Shown here piece by piece: positions 35,742 to 44,611 of a DNA stretch of 64,000 nucleotides. The position numbers were made by a program, and so were the translations under genes. Source of the stretch: DTU089 sp964421815 (GTDB taxonomy: Bacteria; Bacillota; Clostridia; Oscillospirales; Acutalibacteraceae); contig CAYQYT010000006.1 in assembly GCA_964421815.1 (NCBI GenBank), forward strand, positions 72,585-136,584. The letters run 5' to 3'. How positions within the stretch are numbered: the stretch's first letter is position 1; the number at the start of each line of letters is the position of its first letter. Below the pieces are notes generated by a model. The model did no database searches and was not told the origin of the DNA. It was given only the letters and a program-made list of their open reading frames with translations.

Positions 35742-37513
35742 TTTTAATCGCCGCAGGTATGTTTGCGATCATCGGTGGCATCACGGTAATATCTCATATC
35801 TACAATCTTAATGAAATAAAAAGCAAAACGGTTGGTGACGGACAGCACGGAACTGCTCGGTTTGCAAATCGTGGAGAGTTAAGAAAGACATACAAGTATA
35901 TCCCCTATGAGCCGAAGGTGTGGAGAAAGCAAGCGAAGAAAGGCAAACTAAAATTGCCCCAAGGTGTAATTCTCGGCGTTAAGAAAAAGAAAGGCGCAGA
36001 CTACGCTATGGTCGATGATGACGATGTGCATACGCTGATGATCGGTGCAGCAGGTTGCGGTAAGACTGCATATTGGCTCTATCCGAATTTGGAATATGCC
36101 TGTGCTGCCGGAATGTCTTTCCTAACGACAGATACCAAGGGTGACCTGTATCGCAACTACGGTAATATTGCAAAGCAATACTATGGTTATGACGTTGCGA
36201 TTATAGACCTGCGTAATCCTACAAAATCTGACGGAAACAATCTTCTTCATCTTGTAAACAAGTATATGGATGAATATAAAGCGCATCCCGAAAACATTGC
36301 ACTAAAGGCAAAAGCGGAGAAATATGCAAAGATTATCGGCAAGACACTAATCTTTAGCGATGGGGATGCGGCTTCTTACGGTCAGAACGCATTCTTCTAT
36401 GATGCTGCCGAAGGATTGATCACCTCGGTCATTCTTCTGATTGCAGAGTTTGCTCCTCCCGAGCAGCGACACATTGTTTCGGTGTTTAAGTTAATCCAAG
36501 ACTTGCTTGCGCCGAGTGGAATCAAAGGAAAGAATCAGTTCCAATTGCTTATGGAAAAATTGCCGCCCGACCATAAGACAAGATGGTTTGCCGGCTCTGC
36601 TCTAAATACAAGTGAACAGGCGATGGCATCTATCATGTCAACGGCAATGTCTCGTCTCAACGCATTTCTTGATTCCGAGCTTGAACAAATCCTTTGCTTT
36701 GATACGGCGATTGATGCAGAAAAATTCTGCTCAAGCAAGTGTGCAATTTTTATCGTACTTCCCGAGGAAAATCCAGCCACGTACTTTATGGTATCGCTGT
36801 TGTTACAACAGTTATACCGAGAAATATTGACGGTTGCCGATGAGCGCGGTGGTGCGTTAAAAGACCGTGTCATGTTTTATATGGATGAGTTCGGAACGCT
36901 CCCTGCCATCAGTTCTGCAGAGATGATGTATTCTGCATCACGTTCAAGAAAGTTGTCCCTTGTCAGTATCATCCAGTCATACAAGCAGCTTGAAAAGAAT
37001 TATGGAAGCGAAGGCGCGGATATTATTAAAGATAACTGTCAGGTTACGATTGCAGGTGGTTTCGCACCTACTTCCGGTACAGCAGATGAAATATCTCGCT
37101 CACTTGGTTCAAGAACGGTTATGACAGGATCGGTGTCGAGAAGTAAAAACGATCCTTCGCAGAGCCTCCAAATGACCGAAAGACCATTGATGACTGCTGA
37201 TGAGTTGAAATCAATGAAAAAGGGTAACTTTATCGTTATGAAGACCGGTACGCACCCATTCATCTCAAAGCTTAAACTTTTCTTCAAATGGGGCATCGAT
37301 TTTGATACGGAGAAATACGTAGTTGAGGATAAAGGCGCTCGAAAGGTTCACTACACGAATAAAGATGTCATTGAGGAAGCTATCCTCGACTCATACCCAA
37401 ACATCTTTAATCCTCCAAGTCGTTCATCGAAGCATGGCGTTTCAGGTGGTCAGGTGTTCTCTCAAAGTGATGAACCAATGTTCCGTGAACCCGAACATAA
37501 GCTAAAGACTTGA
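35720..37513 (+). CDS. virD4: VirD4/TraG-type coupling protein
   Basis: 597 residues. One N-terminal membrane span (VILILIAAGMFAIIGGITVI), Walker A GAAGCGKTAYW at about 107-117, DTKGDLYRNYG, Walker B VMFYMDEFGTLP at about 383-394 and the SIIQSYKQLEKNYG sensor region. It is the ATPase that brings the relaxase-DNA complex to the channel. Confidence 0.94.
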   Translation: MDNTVILILIAAGMFAIIGGITVISHIYNLNEIKSKTVGDGQHGTARFANRGELRKTYKYIPYEPKVWRKQAKKGKLKLPQGVILGVKKKKGADYAMVDDDDVHTLMIGAAGCGKTAYWLYPNLEYACAAGMSFLTTDTKGDLYRNYGNIAKQYYGYDVAIIDLRNPTKSDGNNLLHLVNKYMDEYKAHPENIALKAKAEKYAKIIGKTLIFSDGDAASYGQNAFFYDAAEGLITSVILLIAEFAPPEQRHIVSVFKLIQDLLAPSGIKGKNQFQLLMEKLPPDHKTRWFAGSALNTSEQAMASIMSTAMSRLNAFLDSELEQILCFDTAIDAEKFCSSKCAIFIVLPEENPATYFMVSLLLQQLYREILTVADERGGALKDRVMFYMDEFGTLPAISSAEMMYSASRSRKLSLVSIIQSYKQLEKNYGSEGADIIKDNCQVTIAGGFAPTSGTADEISRSLGSRTVMTGSVSRSKNDPSQSLQMTERPLMTADELKSMKKGNFIVMKTGTHPFISKLKLFFKWGIDFDTEKYVVEDKGARKVHYTNKDVIEEAILDSYPNIFNPPSRSSKHGVSGGQVFSQSDEPMFREPEHKLKT

Positions 37514-37529
37514 TGAGGGAGGTGATATA

Positions 37530-37787
37530 ATGTCTTATTATCGGAAACTATATTCCTGTGACGAGCTTCCTTCAAGAGCGAAGCTCGTCTATATTTATCT
37601 CTACGACCGTTGCGACAAAGAGAAAAAAGCGTGGCCGAGCATAAAAACCATTGCAAAAGAGCTATCAATCTCTGACAAAACTGTGCGCAGGGCAATTAAG
37701 GATTTGGAAAAGGCAGGGCTGGTACGTAAGGAATACAAAAAAAGAAAGAATGGTTCCTTTACAAGCAACCGCTACTATTTGACTTAA
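37530..37787 (+). CDS. Winged-helix replication/regulatory protein (HTH_36)
   Basis: 85 residues. SRAKLVYIYLYDRCDKEKKA, WPSIKTIAKELSISDKTVRR and KDLEKAGLVRKE form a winged helix of the HTH_36 kind, found in plasmid initiators and ICE regulators. It follows virD4 by 16 bases with a GGGAGGTGAT site. Confidence 0.78.
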   Translation: MSYYRKLYSCDELPSRAKLVYIYLYDRCDKEKKAWPSIKTIAKELSISDKTVRRAIKDLEKAGLVRKEYKKRKNGSFTSNRYYLT

Positions 37788-37921
37788 AAATCGTTCTACA
37801 ATTCACCAAGGGGTTAGTCTGCCCTTTTGATGTCAGTAGGACGGTGTCACGATGGTAGGCCAAAGAAGTACCCACTTTAAGAGATATAGCAGCAGAAGAA
37901 TAAAAGACAGACAACAAGAAA

Positions 37922-37950
37922 GACAACGGTGAATAGACTTCGCCGTTGTC
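37922..37950. terminator. Bidirectional terminator between the winged-helix gene and xre
   Basis: GACAACGG (37922-37929) pairs with CCGTTGTC (37943-37950). The gap 37788-37961 otherwise holds only a possible 26-codon basic frame (37852-37932) without a ribosome site. Confidence 0.65.
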
Positions 37951-37961
37951 TCCTCTGCTGT

Positions 37962-38327
37962 TTATTTGTGCTTCTTGTTGAGCTCCACCAGTACCTTGTT
38001 AAGAAGCGTTTGCTGATTTTCTGTCAAACCCGGATAACTGACGGGCGCGCCCTTGAATTCATAAATCAAGGAGTGGACTATTTCTTTCTGCTCGTCCGTG
38101 AGTCCTTCAATAGACACCATCTCTTCTTTATCTATGCCAACAAGGTAATCAAGAGATACATTGAAAAACACAGCAATATCGGTCAGCACCTCTAACGGTG
38201 GAATACGCATGTTATTTTCGTAGGCGCAAATAACAGATTTGCTCCGATTCAGTTTCTTTCCCAAAGCATCCTGTGATAAGTTCCTACTCGTGCGAAGCTG
38301 TTGCAAACGCATACCAAAGTCAAACAT
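37962..38327 (-). CDS. Xre-family repressor
   Basis: 121 residues. N-terminal HTH_3 domain (MRLQQLRTSRNLSQDALGKK, NRSKSVICAYENNMRIPPLE), then VSLDYLVGIDKEE and a helical C-terminal part. It resembles the ImmR repressors of ICEs and phages. Transcribed against the surrounding genes, it starts next to a divergent promoter with an inverted repeat. An ImmA-type peptidase at 63365-63874 may inactivate it; the two are far apart here, unlike the usual adjacent pair. Confidence 0.88.
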   Translation of the reverse strand: MFDFGMRLQQLRTSRNLSQDALGKKLNRSKSVICAYENNMRIPPLEVLTDIAVFFNVSLDYLVGIDKEEMVSIEGLTDEQKEIVHSLIYEFKGAPVSYPGLTENQQTLLNKVLVELNKKHK

Positions 38328-38373
38328 AGTTGCACACCTCCCGATGTTTCACATCAGTAATATTTTAATACGC

Positions 38374-38417
38374 TTGCGTTTCGGTAGAGTAAACGGTATA
38401 ATATTAGTGTTCCGTTT
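38374..38417 (+). promoter_or_regulatory. Promoter and inverted repeat divergent from xre
   Basis: TTGCGT (38374-38379), 17-base spacer and TATAAT (38397-38402). The -10 is flanked by AAACGG and CCGTTT (38391-38396 and 38412-38417), a perfect 6-base inverted repeat suited to a repressor such as the Xre protein. Confidence 0.6.
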
Positions 38418-38481
38418 CTGTAAACTTAAATTCGAAATAGTTTTAGTTTTAGAAACATTTTTCTTTGACGTGTCACGGTAT

Positions 38482-38515
38482 AGTCCGGTTTATGGGACAT
38501 ATAAGGATGTAAAAT
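38482..38515 (+). promoter_or_regulatory. Shared promoter-operator, copy 1
   Basis: GTCC-N8-GGAC (38483-38498) overlaps a -35 GGTTTA (38487-38492). A 17-base spacer leads to TAAAAT (38510-38515). The same layout occurs at 52275-52308 and, on the minus strand, at 63910-63944. Confidence 0.65.
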
Positions 38516-38560
38516 ATGCTTATAAACATTTGATGTTCCGATGCTGAAGGGAGTGTTACC

Positions 38561-38677
38561 ATGAAAATACGTGCAAAGAAACTGCTAAACAGGTTACGAC
38601 TGTGGCTCGAAAAGGACAAGAACTGTCGCCATTGCTGTCTGATCTGTGAATACTTTGAAATGTGTAATTACGAGTGA
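38561..38677 (+). CDS. Small Cys-rich protein (38 residues)
   Basis: Starts MKIRAKKLLNRLRLWLEKDK and ends NCRHCCLICEYFEMCNYE, a basic helix followed by a five-cysteine group. A GGGAG site precedes the ATG, and the shared promoter copy 1 is about 50 bases upstream. It is followed 14 bases later by the next gene. It could be a small metal-binding regulator; no family known to me. Confidence 0.55.
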   Translation: MKIRAKKLLNRLRLWLEKDKNCRHCCLICEYFEMCNYE

Positions 38678-38691
38678 ATTAGGAGGTTCAT

Positions 38692-39096
38692 ATGAAACTG
38701 ATTTTTTGTATCGATGATAAGAAGGGCATGATGTTCTTTGGAAAAAGGCAAAGCCAAGATAGCATGCTGCGCGAATGGATCATTAACCATACCGCAGGTA
38801 GCACTCTTTGGATGAGCAACTACTCGGCAAAACAATTTAAGGATTTCAATGGCGTTGTCGTTGATGACGACTATACATCTAAAGCAACCGTTGGTGATTA
38901 TTGCTTTATAGAAGACAAGGGGTACTCGATTGAAAATGTGAGCGAGATAATCCTGTGCCATTGGAATCGAAGATATCAGGCCGATAAAGTCTTTGACGTT
39001 GATCTTAAAGCCAACGGATTCAAGAAGACCGATAGCCTTGATATCAAAGGTTCGTCTCACGACAAGATAACAATTGAAACTTATAAGAAGGGTTGA
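38692..39096 (+). CDS. Conserved ICE protein of unknown function
   Basis: 134 residues beginning MKLIFCIDDKKGMMFFGKRQ, with TLWMSNYSAKQF and ILCHWNRRYQADKVFD. I know proteins of this pattern from Clostridia ICEs, but not what they do. AGGAGG site upstream. It is 2 bases from the nuclease lipoprotein gene, so the two are cotranscribed. Confidence 0.65.
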   Translation: MKLIFCIDDKKGMMFFGKRQSQDSMLREWIINHTAGSTLWMSNYSAKQFKDFNGVVVDDDYTSKATVGDYCFIEDKGYSIENVSEIILCHWNRRYQADKVFDVDLKANGFKKTDSLDIKGSSHDKITIETYKKG

Positions 39097-39098
39097 AA

Positions 39099-40196
39099 AT
39101 GAAACTATCAAATAGAATATTGGCATTGCTCCTATCGTTGTTGATGGTAGTATCTCTTGCAGGGTGCGGTTTAGATGACAGTTCCTACATAGAAGGATCG
39201 GGTGGCTACCACGGCGAATCTTCGAGTATTAGTACAGGAAATGGCGAAGAAAGCACAGAGCAATCCCAAACTAACCAGTCGGAAACAACAAGCAGTACAA
39301 CTGAAAATACAACGAGCCAAACTGAAACACCTTCGACAACGGTACAACCAACTGATAAGCCTAATGAAAGTGCGGGAGTCGGGTCAGGGGCAGCATCAGC
39401 GGTTAATCCTTCTTCCTTGCCGGCGTTTTCGGGAACAGCTTACACCATAGTAAATGGGAATCAACCCAATTTCAGTTCTTCCGAACTGACAACAAAGGGA
39501 TATGAAAAGTATTCCAGTCTTGATAGCCGCGGAAGATGTGGCGTGGCTCTTGCATCATGCGGTAAAGAGATTATGCCCGGAGCTAACGAAGAACGAGGAA
39601 GCATCAGCAGCATTACTCCCTCGGGATGGGTGCAAGCAAAGTATAGCGGGATCTCCGGTGGCTATCTTTGGAATCGTTGCCACTTAATCGGTTGGCAGCT
39701 CTCTGCGGAAAATGCAAACAGACAAAACTTAATAACCGGCACTCGATATATGAATATCAACGGAATGTTACCGTTTGAAAATATGGTTGCTGACTACATT
39801 AAAGAAACAGGAAACCATGTAGCATACAGAATCACACCGATTTTTGAAGGAAACAATCTTGTCTGTAGTGGTGTTCAAATGGAAGCATACTCGATAGAGG
39901 ATGAGGGTGACGGAATCTGTTTCAATGTCTATTGCTACAACGTTCAACCCGGAATTACGATCAACTATGCAACCGGAGAAAGCTCTGGACCGAGCAGCGA
40001 AACAACAGAAACGCAAAAGCCCACCACAGAACAAAACGAAAATAATCAGACATCAAGCGGAACTATGGTCTGGATACCGAAGTCGGGTAAGAAATATCAT
40101 AGCCACGCAGGATGTAGCAATATGAGCAACCCAACACAAGTAACAAAGGATGAAGCCGAAAACCGAGGATACGAGCCTTGTAAGAAGTGTTGGTAA
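39099..40196 (+). CDS. DNA/RNA non-specific endonuclease lipoprotein with Ada-like zinc module
   Basis: 365 residues. Lipobox LAGC after the hydrophobic signal, then a Ser/Thr/Gln-rich linker (to about 110). The nuclease domain of the DNA-entry type follows: GYEKYSSLDSRGRCGVALA, YLWNRCHLIGWQL with His195 as the likely base, and QNLITGTRYMN. The last 40 residues form a separate module (KYHSHAGCSNMSNPTQV, GYEPCKKCW) of the H/C..C..C Ada-like type also found three times in the protein at 55713. It should act outside the membrane, on DNA in the wall or from competitors. Confidence 0.85.
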   Translation: MKLSNRILALLLSLLMVVSLAGCGLDDSSYIEGSGGYHGESSSISTGNGEESTEQSQTNQSETTSSTTENTTSQTETPSTTVQPTDKPNESAGVGSGAASAVNPSSLPAFSGTAYTIVNGNQPNFSSSELTTKGYEKYSSLDSRGRCGVALASCGKEIMPGANEERGSISSITPSGWVQAKYSGISGGYLWNRCHLIGWQLSAENANRQNLITGTRYMNINGMLPFENMVADYIKETGNHVAYRITPIFEGNNLVCSGVQMEAYSIEDEGDGICFNVYCYNVQPGITINYATGESSGPSSETTETQKPTTEQNENNQTSSGTMVWIPKSGKKYHSHAGCSNMSNPTQVTKDEAENRGYEPCKKCW

Positions 40197-40202
40197 CAAG
40201 AG

Positions 40203-40240
40203 AGAGCATGGGAAAGATGTCCTTTCTCATGCTCTTCTTT
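40203..40240 (+). terminator. Terminator after the nuclease lipoprotein
   Basis: AGAGCATGGGAAAG (40203-40216) pairs with CTTTCTCATGCTCT (40222-40235) with one mismatch, then a T-rich tail. Confidence 0.75.
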
Positions 40241-40328
40241 CATAAATACGAAGCCACCCCTTTTTCTCTTTGAAACGCCCACAGAAAGTTGAACATAAAA
40301 AATATTTCAAACTTTTTGCGAAAACCTC

Positions 40329-40357
40329 TTGACAAGACAAAAACATGGTGCTATAAT
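40329..40357 (+). promoter_or_regulatory. Consensus promoter of the defence operon
   Basis: Perfect TTGACA (40329-40334), 17-base spacer, TATAAT (40352-40357). About 85 bases of leader precede the first gene. No other strong promoter was seen before 52275. Confidence 0.8.
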
Positions 40358-40451
40358 GAAGCCACGGTGAGAGGAACATAGAAAATATTTCACCGAAAAA
40401 TGAAAATGTTAAAGAAAAGTCATTGATTTTTATGTCGAGAGGTGTTATAAT

Positions 40452-40865
40452 ATGAACATGTACGAAGTTTGTGCTAAATGTGGTCATGTCGGCAGAGATT
40501 ATTATGTCGAGAAAACATTCGCAGTGAAAGCGGAGAGTGCAAAGGAAGCAGCAGCGGTTGTTCGTTGGTTTCCACGAGTAAAACATCATCATAAAGATGC
40601 AATCAGATTTGTAACAGAGGTTGATGTTTCTCGTTATACAGAAATCATCAGCGCGAACAACGATGATGCGTACTTTCATTGTAGGAACGTTCAGGAGCAG
40701 AGAGGATATTCCGAAATGCTGTTTCCCGAGTGTCCGGTACTCGACTATGATGATTACCGAATCGAACCCAACAAACGAGATTATTATTGTGGGAAGACCA
40801 AGATCAGAAACCCCAAGAAATACATGGGATTCATCAAAGAGGAAGGAAGACTTTCAGTATGCTAA
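40452..40865 (+). CDS. Small zinc-finger-like protein leading the defence operon
   Basis: 137 residues. Begins MNMYEVCAKCGHVGRDYYVE with a CxxCGH half-finger. It continues as a mixed alpha/beta protein with further cysteines (FHCRNVQEQRG, YYCGKTKIRNPKKYMGFIKE). The stop overlaps the start of the half-HsdS gene (ATGCTAA). It may be a regulator or structural partner of the restriction complex; no family recognised. Confidence 0.65.
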   Translation: MNMYEVCAKCGHVGRDYYVEKTFAVKAESAKEAAAVVRWFPRVKHHHKDAIRFVTEVDVSRYTEIISANNDDAYFHCRNVQEQRGYSEMLFPECPVLDYDDYRIEPNKRDYYCGKTKIRNPKKYMGFIKEEGRLSVC

Positions 40866-41449
40866 ACACAGTAAAGCTTAACGACAAAAGAATAGCGACA
40901 ATCATTGGCGGTCAGATTATGACGCGTCTGACAGCGAAAGAGGAAAGCGGCGATCCTGTAGTGGAGGAAAGAAGGATCATCATTCCCAAGTGCATTTTGA
41001 GCGATGGCACTATCGATGCAAACGAACTTCCCGTAGAAAAGCTCAAAGCAGCAGCCGATGAAAAGAAGATCACAAAAGTCGGCGATATAGTTATTAAACT
41101 TTCTACTCCTTACGATTCAGCAATCGTTACCGAAGAATCTGCCGGATGCCTTGTTCCGTCTTTCTGTGCAATCATAAGATGCAACGAGATTAGCAAAGAG
41201 TATCTGCAAGCGTTCTTATCAACCGTAGGGTGCAAGAACCAATTGAAGAATCAGGTGGCAGGTGCGGTCATGACAATCCTGTCTGTTGGAAAACTTGGCA
41301 ATATAGATATCCCCGATGCAGATCAAAAAACGCAGAGAGAAATTGGACAGGGCTACATCCAAACCCAAGAAAAAATCGCAGCCCTCAAACGCATCGTTGA
41401 ACTTGAAGCAAAGCGAAACGATATCATCTTCAAGGAGCTAATGAAATAA
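40859..41449 (+). CDS. Half-size HsdS-like specificity protein
   Basis: 196 residues from ATG 40859 (GGAAGGA site). It has one target-recognition-like domain: VGDIVIKLSTPYDSAIV, AGCLVPSFCAIIRCN, SKEYLQAFLSTVGCKNQL, and GNIDIPDADQKTQREIGQGY. A conserved helix at the C-terminus (LKRIVELEAKRNDIIFKELM) corresponds to the HsdS dimer arm. A complete HsdS has two such halves and about 400 residues. It lies three bases before the degenerate HsdM-like gene, suggesting the two work as a pair. Confidence 0.75.
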   Translation: MLNTVKLNDKRIATIIGGQIMTRLTAKEESGDPVVEERRIIIPKCILSDGTIDANELPVEKLKAAADEKKITKVGDIVIKLSTPYDSAIVTEESAGCLVPSFCAIIRCNEISKEYLQAFLSTVGCKNQLKNQVAGAVMTILSVGKLGNIDIPDADQKTQREIGQGYIQTQEKIAALKRIVELEAKRNDIIFKELMK

Positions 41450-41451
41450 CT

Positions 41452-42807
41452 ATGGATAATATGACTTTATGCGAAAGATGCAACAAGATGATTTGGGATA
41501 TAGCAAACACACTCAAGGGTGTTGTATATGCCAAGAATATGACATTCAGCGTAGTTCGCTTGCTCTTCCTCAAGTATGTAACAGACAATTGCCTCAAGGC
41601 AGATAATAGCGATAAGATGATGAACTATGTCAGAGTTCAAAGAATGTTTGCCGCAAGAGATAACGAAGGCGGTCAAACTGCCGTATATCCTGTGCTGAAA
41701 ATGCTGGACGAAACATATGGGCTGGATAATGTTCTGACCTCTGCATTGAACGAGTATGCAAAAGATTTGTTTGGAACTGACGATAGCTGGGGCAGAAAAA
41801 ACAGCACCATCACTCACCATAAGGCTGTCATGGGCGCTGTTGCGGAATTGAATCTCGAAGAAGAACCCGAAAGCAATATTCTCGGAAAGACAATGGTTGA
41901 GTGTCTGTCTTCTACCTTGGATGTAATGGCACGGGACGTTGTCTCTGCCGGTGAAACGGTAACCCCTGCAACTCTCTCTGCCCTTGCAGCAAAACTGGTT
42001 AAAGTTGCAGACGGCGAAACTTACGCAGACTTCGTATCCGGTGCAGGTCTGTCGACTCTTCGAATAGTTGGCGAAGCCAAAGCAAATATTATCAATGCGG
42101 AAATCAACTCCGAATGTGCAGCGGTAGCGGCTATGCTTTATATCATGGCCGGTTATGAGAACATCTCCATCACCGTAGAAAATTCCCTTGCTAAATACGA
42201 GGATGAACATGATGTTGCTGACAAGATGTTCATCGATGCTCCGCTTAATGTAAGAAAGATTATCGAGGATAAGAATCTGAGTTCTTCCTACCTTGCTGTG
42301 GAGAAGGCTGTGAATATGTTAAAAGAAAACGGAACTGCGGTGGTAGTAGTTCCCGGATCTTCTCTGTTCGGAATGACAAAGGCACAGGTTGAACAGCGAA
42401 AGAACATCATCAGCAATAAATGGTTAAAAGCAGTAATCGCTCTGCCTCCTTGCTTCTACGGCGCAGGTGTAGGTGTAAACCTGCTGATTATCTCAAAAAC
42501 CGAAAACGAGAATGTGCTCTTCGTAAATGCAGTAACAAACAGTAGTTTTACCTTCTCCGTAAAGGAAAAGAGAATTAACACATTAACCGAGGAAGGTATT
42601 GCGAAAATCACAGAGATCGTTGAGAATGGCGAAGTCATTAGCGGCATATCCAAGTTCTGCACCATTGACGAGATAGCCGAAATGAACTATGACCTTACCC
42701 CTGCAAGATATGCCTCTGACATTATCGCAGAAGCAGAAGAAGATACAGTAACATTAAAAGAAATCGATGCAGAGCTTGCCGAGCTTTATAAGAAGCTTGG
42801 GCTTTGA
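41452..42807 (+). CDS. Degenerate HsdM-like protein (catalytic motifs lost)
   Basis: 451 residues. The N-terminal helical domain (IWDIANTLKGVVYAKNMTFS, RLLFLKYVTDNCL) and a Rossmann domain typical of type I methylases are kept. However, motif I reads DFVSGAG (193-199) instead of D-P-x-C-G-(S/T)-G, and motif IV reads DAPL (262-265) instead of NPP(F/Y). The frame is intact and the fold strands (AVVVVPGSSLFG, WLKAVIALPPCFYG) are well preserved, so it is not a decaying pseudogene but a protein with a likely non-catalytic role. The true HsdM follows 19 bases later. Confidence 0.8.
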   Translation: MDNMTLCERCNKMIWDIANTLKGVVYAKNMTFSVVRLLFLKYVTDNCLKADNSDKMMNYVRVQRMFAARDNEGGQTAVYPVLKMLDETYGLDNVLTSALNEYAKDLFGTDDSWGRKNSTITHHKAVMGAVAELNLEEEPESNILGKTMVECLSSTLDVMARDVVSAGETVTPATLSALAAKLVKVADGETYADFVSGAGLSTLRIVGEAKANIINAEINSECAAVAAMLYIMAGYENISITVENSLAKYEDEHDVADKMFIDAPLNVRKIIEDKNLSSSYLAVEKAVNMLKENGTAVVVVPGSSLFGMTKAQVEQRKNIISNKWLKAVIALPPCFYGAGVGVNLLIISKTENENVLFVNAVTNSSFTFSVKEKRINTLTEEGIAKITEIVENGEVISGISKFCTIDEIAEMNYDLTPARYASDIIAEAEEDTVTLKEIDAELAELYKKLGL

Positions 42808-42826
42808 TGAAGGAGAAAAATAGATT

Positions 42827-44611
42827 ATGGCAATTGCAGAAATTCAGAAGCAAACAACCGCAAACATTCAGGAAAAGGCAAACCTCATTTGGGAAATTGC
42901 TACCCATTTGGTAGGTTTGTATAAACCTCACGAGTACGGCAAGGTTATCCTCCCAATGACCGTGCTGAAAAGATTTGACGATGCGTTAGCCCCCACCAAA
43001 CAGAAGGTACTTGACGAAAACAAGAAACTGTCCGAAATTGGTTTCGACGGTAAGGTGCGTGAAGGTGCGCTTTACAAAGCCTCCGGTTATCCCTTCTACA
43101 ATACAAGCCAGTATGATTTTTCTCGTCTTCTTGCCGATCCCGATAATATCGCTGAAAACTTTGATGATTATCTCAAAGGTTTCTCCGATAACATTAAGGA
43201 CATTATTGAGAACTTCGAGTTCGCTGATCAGATCAAGAAGATGGTGTCCGGCAATGTCCTCTATGTAGTAATTCAGGAGTTCAACTCCAAGAAGGGTGAT
43301 ATGTCCCCCGAGAAGATTACCTCTGCCGATATGGGTTACGTTTTCGAAGAACTGATCCGTAAGTTCTCCGAAAGTTATAACGAGGAAGCCGGAGCGCACT
43401 TTACAAGCCGCGATATCATCTACCTTATGACCGAGCTTCTCATCGCTCCCGAGAGAGATGAAATCGAGCAGCACGGTTGCTATAAGACTGCCTACGATAT
43501 GACGATGGGTACGTCTCAGATGCTCGGCTGTCTGACCGAGCGCATCAAAGATATTAACGCAGAAGCTGATCTTGCTTGTTATGGTCAGGAATTCAATCCC
43601 GAAACCTATGCTATCGCCAAAGCGGATATGCTCATCAAGGGCGGCAACGCAAACAATATGAAATACGGCGATACTCTGTCCGAGGATGCATACTACGGAT
43701 ATGAATTCGACTATATCATCAGCAATCCACCCTTCGGTATCGACTGGAAACGTGAGAAGGATGCCGTGGAAAAGGAACACGCAAAGCAGGGTTACGAAGG
43801 ACGATTCGGCCCCGGTCTCCCCTCTATTTCCGATGGTCAGATGCTCTTCTTACTCAATGGTTATAAAAAGCTCAAAGAGGGTGCCGGAAGAATGGCAATT
43901 ATTCAGAATGGCTCTTCTCTCTTCACCGGTGATGCAGGTAGCGGTGCGTCCGAAATCCGCAAACACCTAATTGATGGAGATAAAGTGGAAGCCATCATTC
44001 AGTTGCCTACCGACCTCTTTTACAACACCGGCATTTCCACCTACATTTGGGTAGTATCCAAAAACAAGGACGAAAAGCGCCTTGGTAGAGTACAGCTCAT
44101 TGATGCAAGCAATTGCTTCGTAAAGCGCCGCAAGAACATCGGTAACAAGCGTGTCGATTTGGACGATGCTTGCATCAGCCTTATTATGCAAGCCTACAAC
44201 AACCCCGATGTAGATAACGTCTATACGGACGGACAGCTTGTGGTAGAAAGCAAGTCCTTCGAAAACGATTGTTTCGGCTATACGAAGGTGACTGTTGAAA
44301 CAGCCCTTGCCGATGAAGATGGCAAGCCCATCCTCAAGAAAGGCAAACCGCAGCCTGTTAAGGGTGCAACCGATTCCGAGATCATCCCTCTTATGGAAGA
44401 TATCGATGCCTATATGGAAAAGAACGTGTTGCCCTACAATCCGCTTGCATATATTGACCATGCTAAAGATAAGGTGGGCTACGAAATTCCGTTTACTCGT
44501 TTGTTTTATAAGTTTGTAGCACCTGCATCTTCCAATTCCATTTTTGAAGATATCAAGAAGTTAGAAACGGAAGAAGCGGTTCTTATGAAGGAGTTATTCG
44601 GCAATGAGTAA
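42827..44611 (+). CDS. hsdM: Type I restriction-modification methylase HsdM
   Basis: 594 residues. N-terminal HsdM_N domain (LIWEIATHLVGLYKPHEYG, KVILPMTVLKRFDDAL), then GAHFTSRDIIYLMTELLIAP, a SAM region YDMTMGTSQMLG, and the catalytic NPPF (300-303) in IISNPPFGIDW. It methylates adenine in the type I site together with HsdS. Overlaps hsdS by eight bases. Confidence 0.94.
   Translation: MAIAEIQKQTTANIQEKANLIWEIATHLVGLYKPHEYGKVILPMTVLKRFDDALAPTKQKVLDENKKLSEIGFDGKVREGALYKASGYPFYNTSQYDFSRLLADPDNIAENFDDYLKGFSDNIKDIIENFEFADQIKKMVSGNVLYVVIQEFNSKKGDMSPEKITSADMGYVFEELIRKFSESYNEEAGAHFTSRDIIYLMTELLIAPERDEIEQHGCYKTAYDMTMGTSQMLGCLTERIKDINAEADLACYGQEFNPETYAIAKADMLIKGGNANNMKYGDTLSEDAYYGYEFDYIISNPPFGIDWKREKDAVEKEHAKQGYEGRFGPGLPSISDGQMLFLLNGYKKLKEGAGRMAIIQNGSSLFTGDAGSGASEIRKHLIDGDKVEAIIQLPTDLFYNTGISTYIWVVSKNKDEKRLGRVQLIDASNCFVKRRKNIGNKRVDLDDACISLIMQAYNNPDVDNVYTDGQLVVESKSFENDCFGYTKVTVETALADEDGKPILKKGKPQPVKGATDSEIIPLMEDIDAYMEKNVLPYNPLAYIDHAKDKVGYEIPFTRLFYKFVAPASSNSIFEDIKKLETEEAVLMKELFGNE

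Noticed and set aside
37852..37932. 26-codon basic frame (MVGQRSTHFKRYSSRR...) between the winged-helix gene and xre
   Set aside because: No ribosome site in front and the end lies in the terminator; kept out of the gene list though a conserved small peptide is not excluded.
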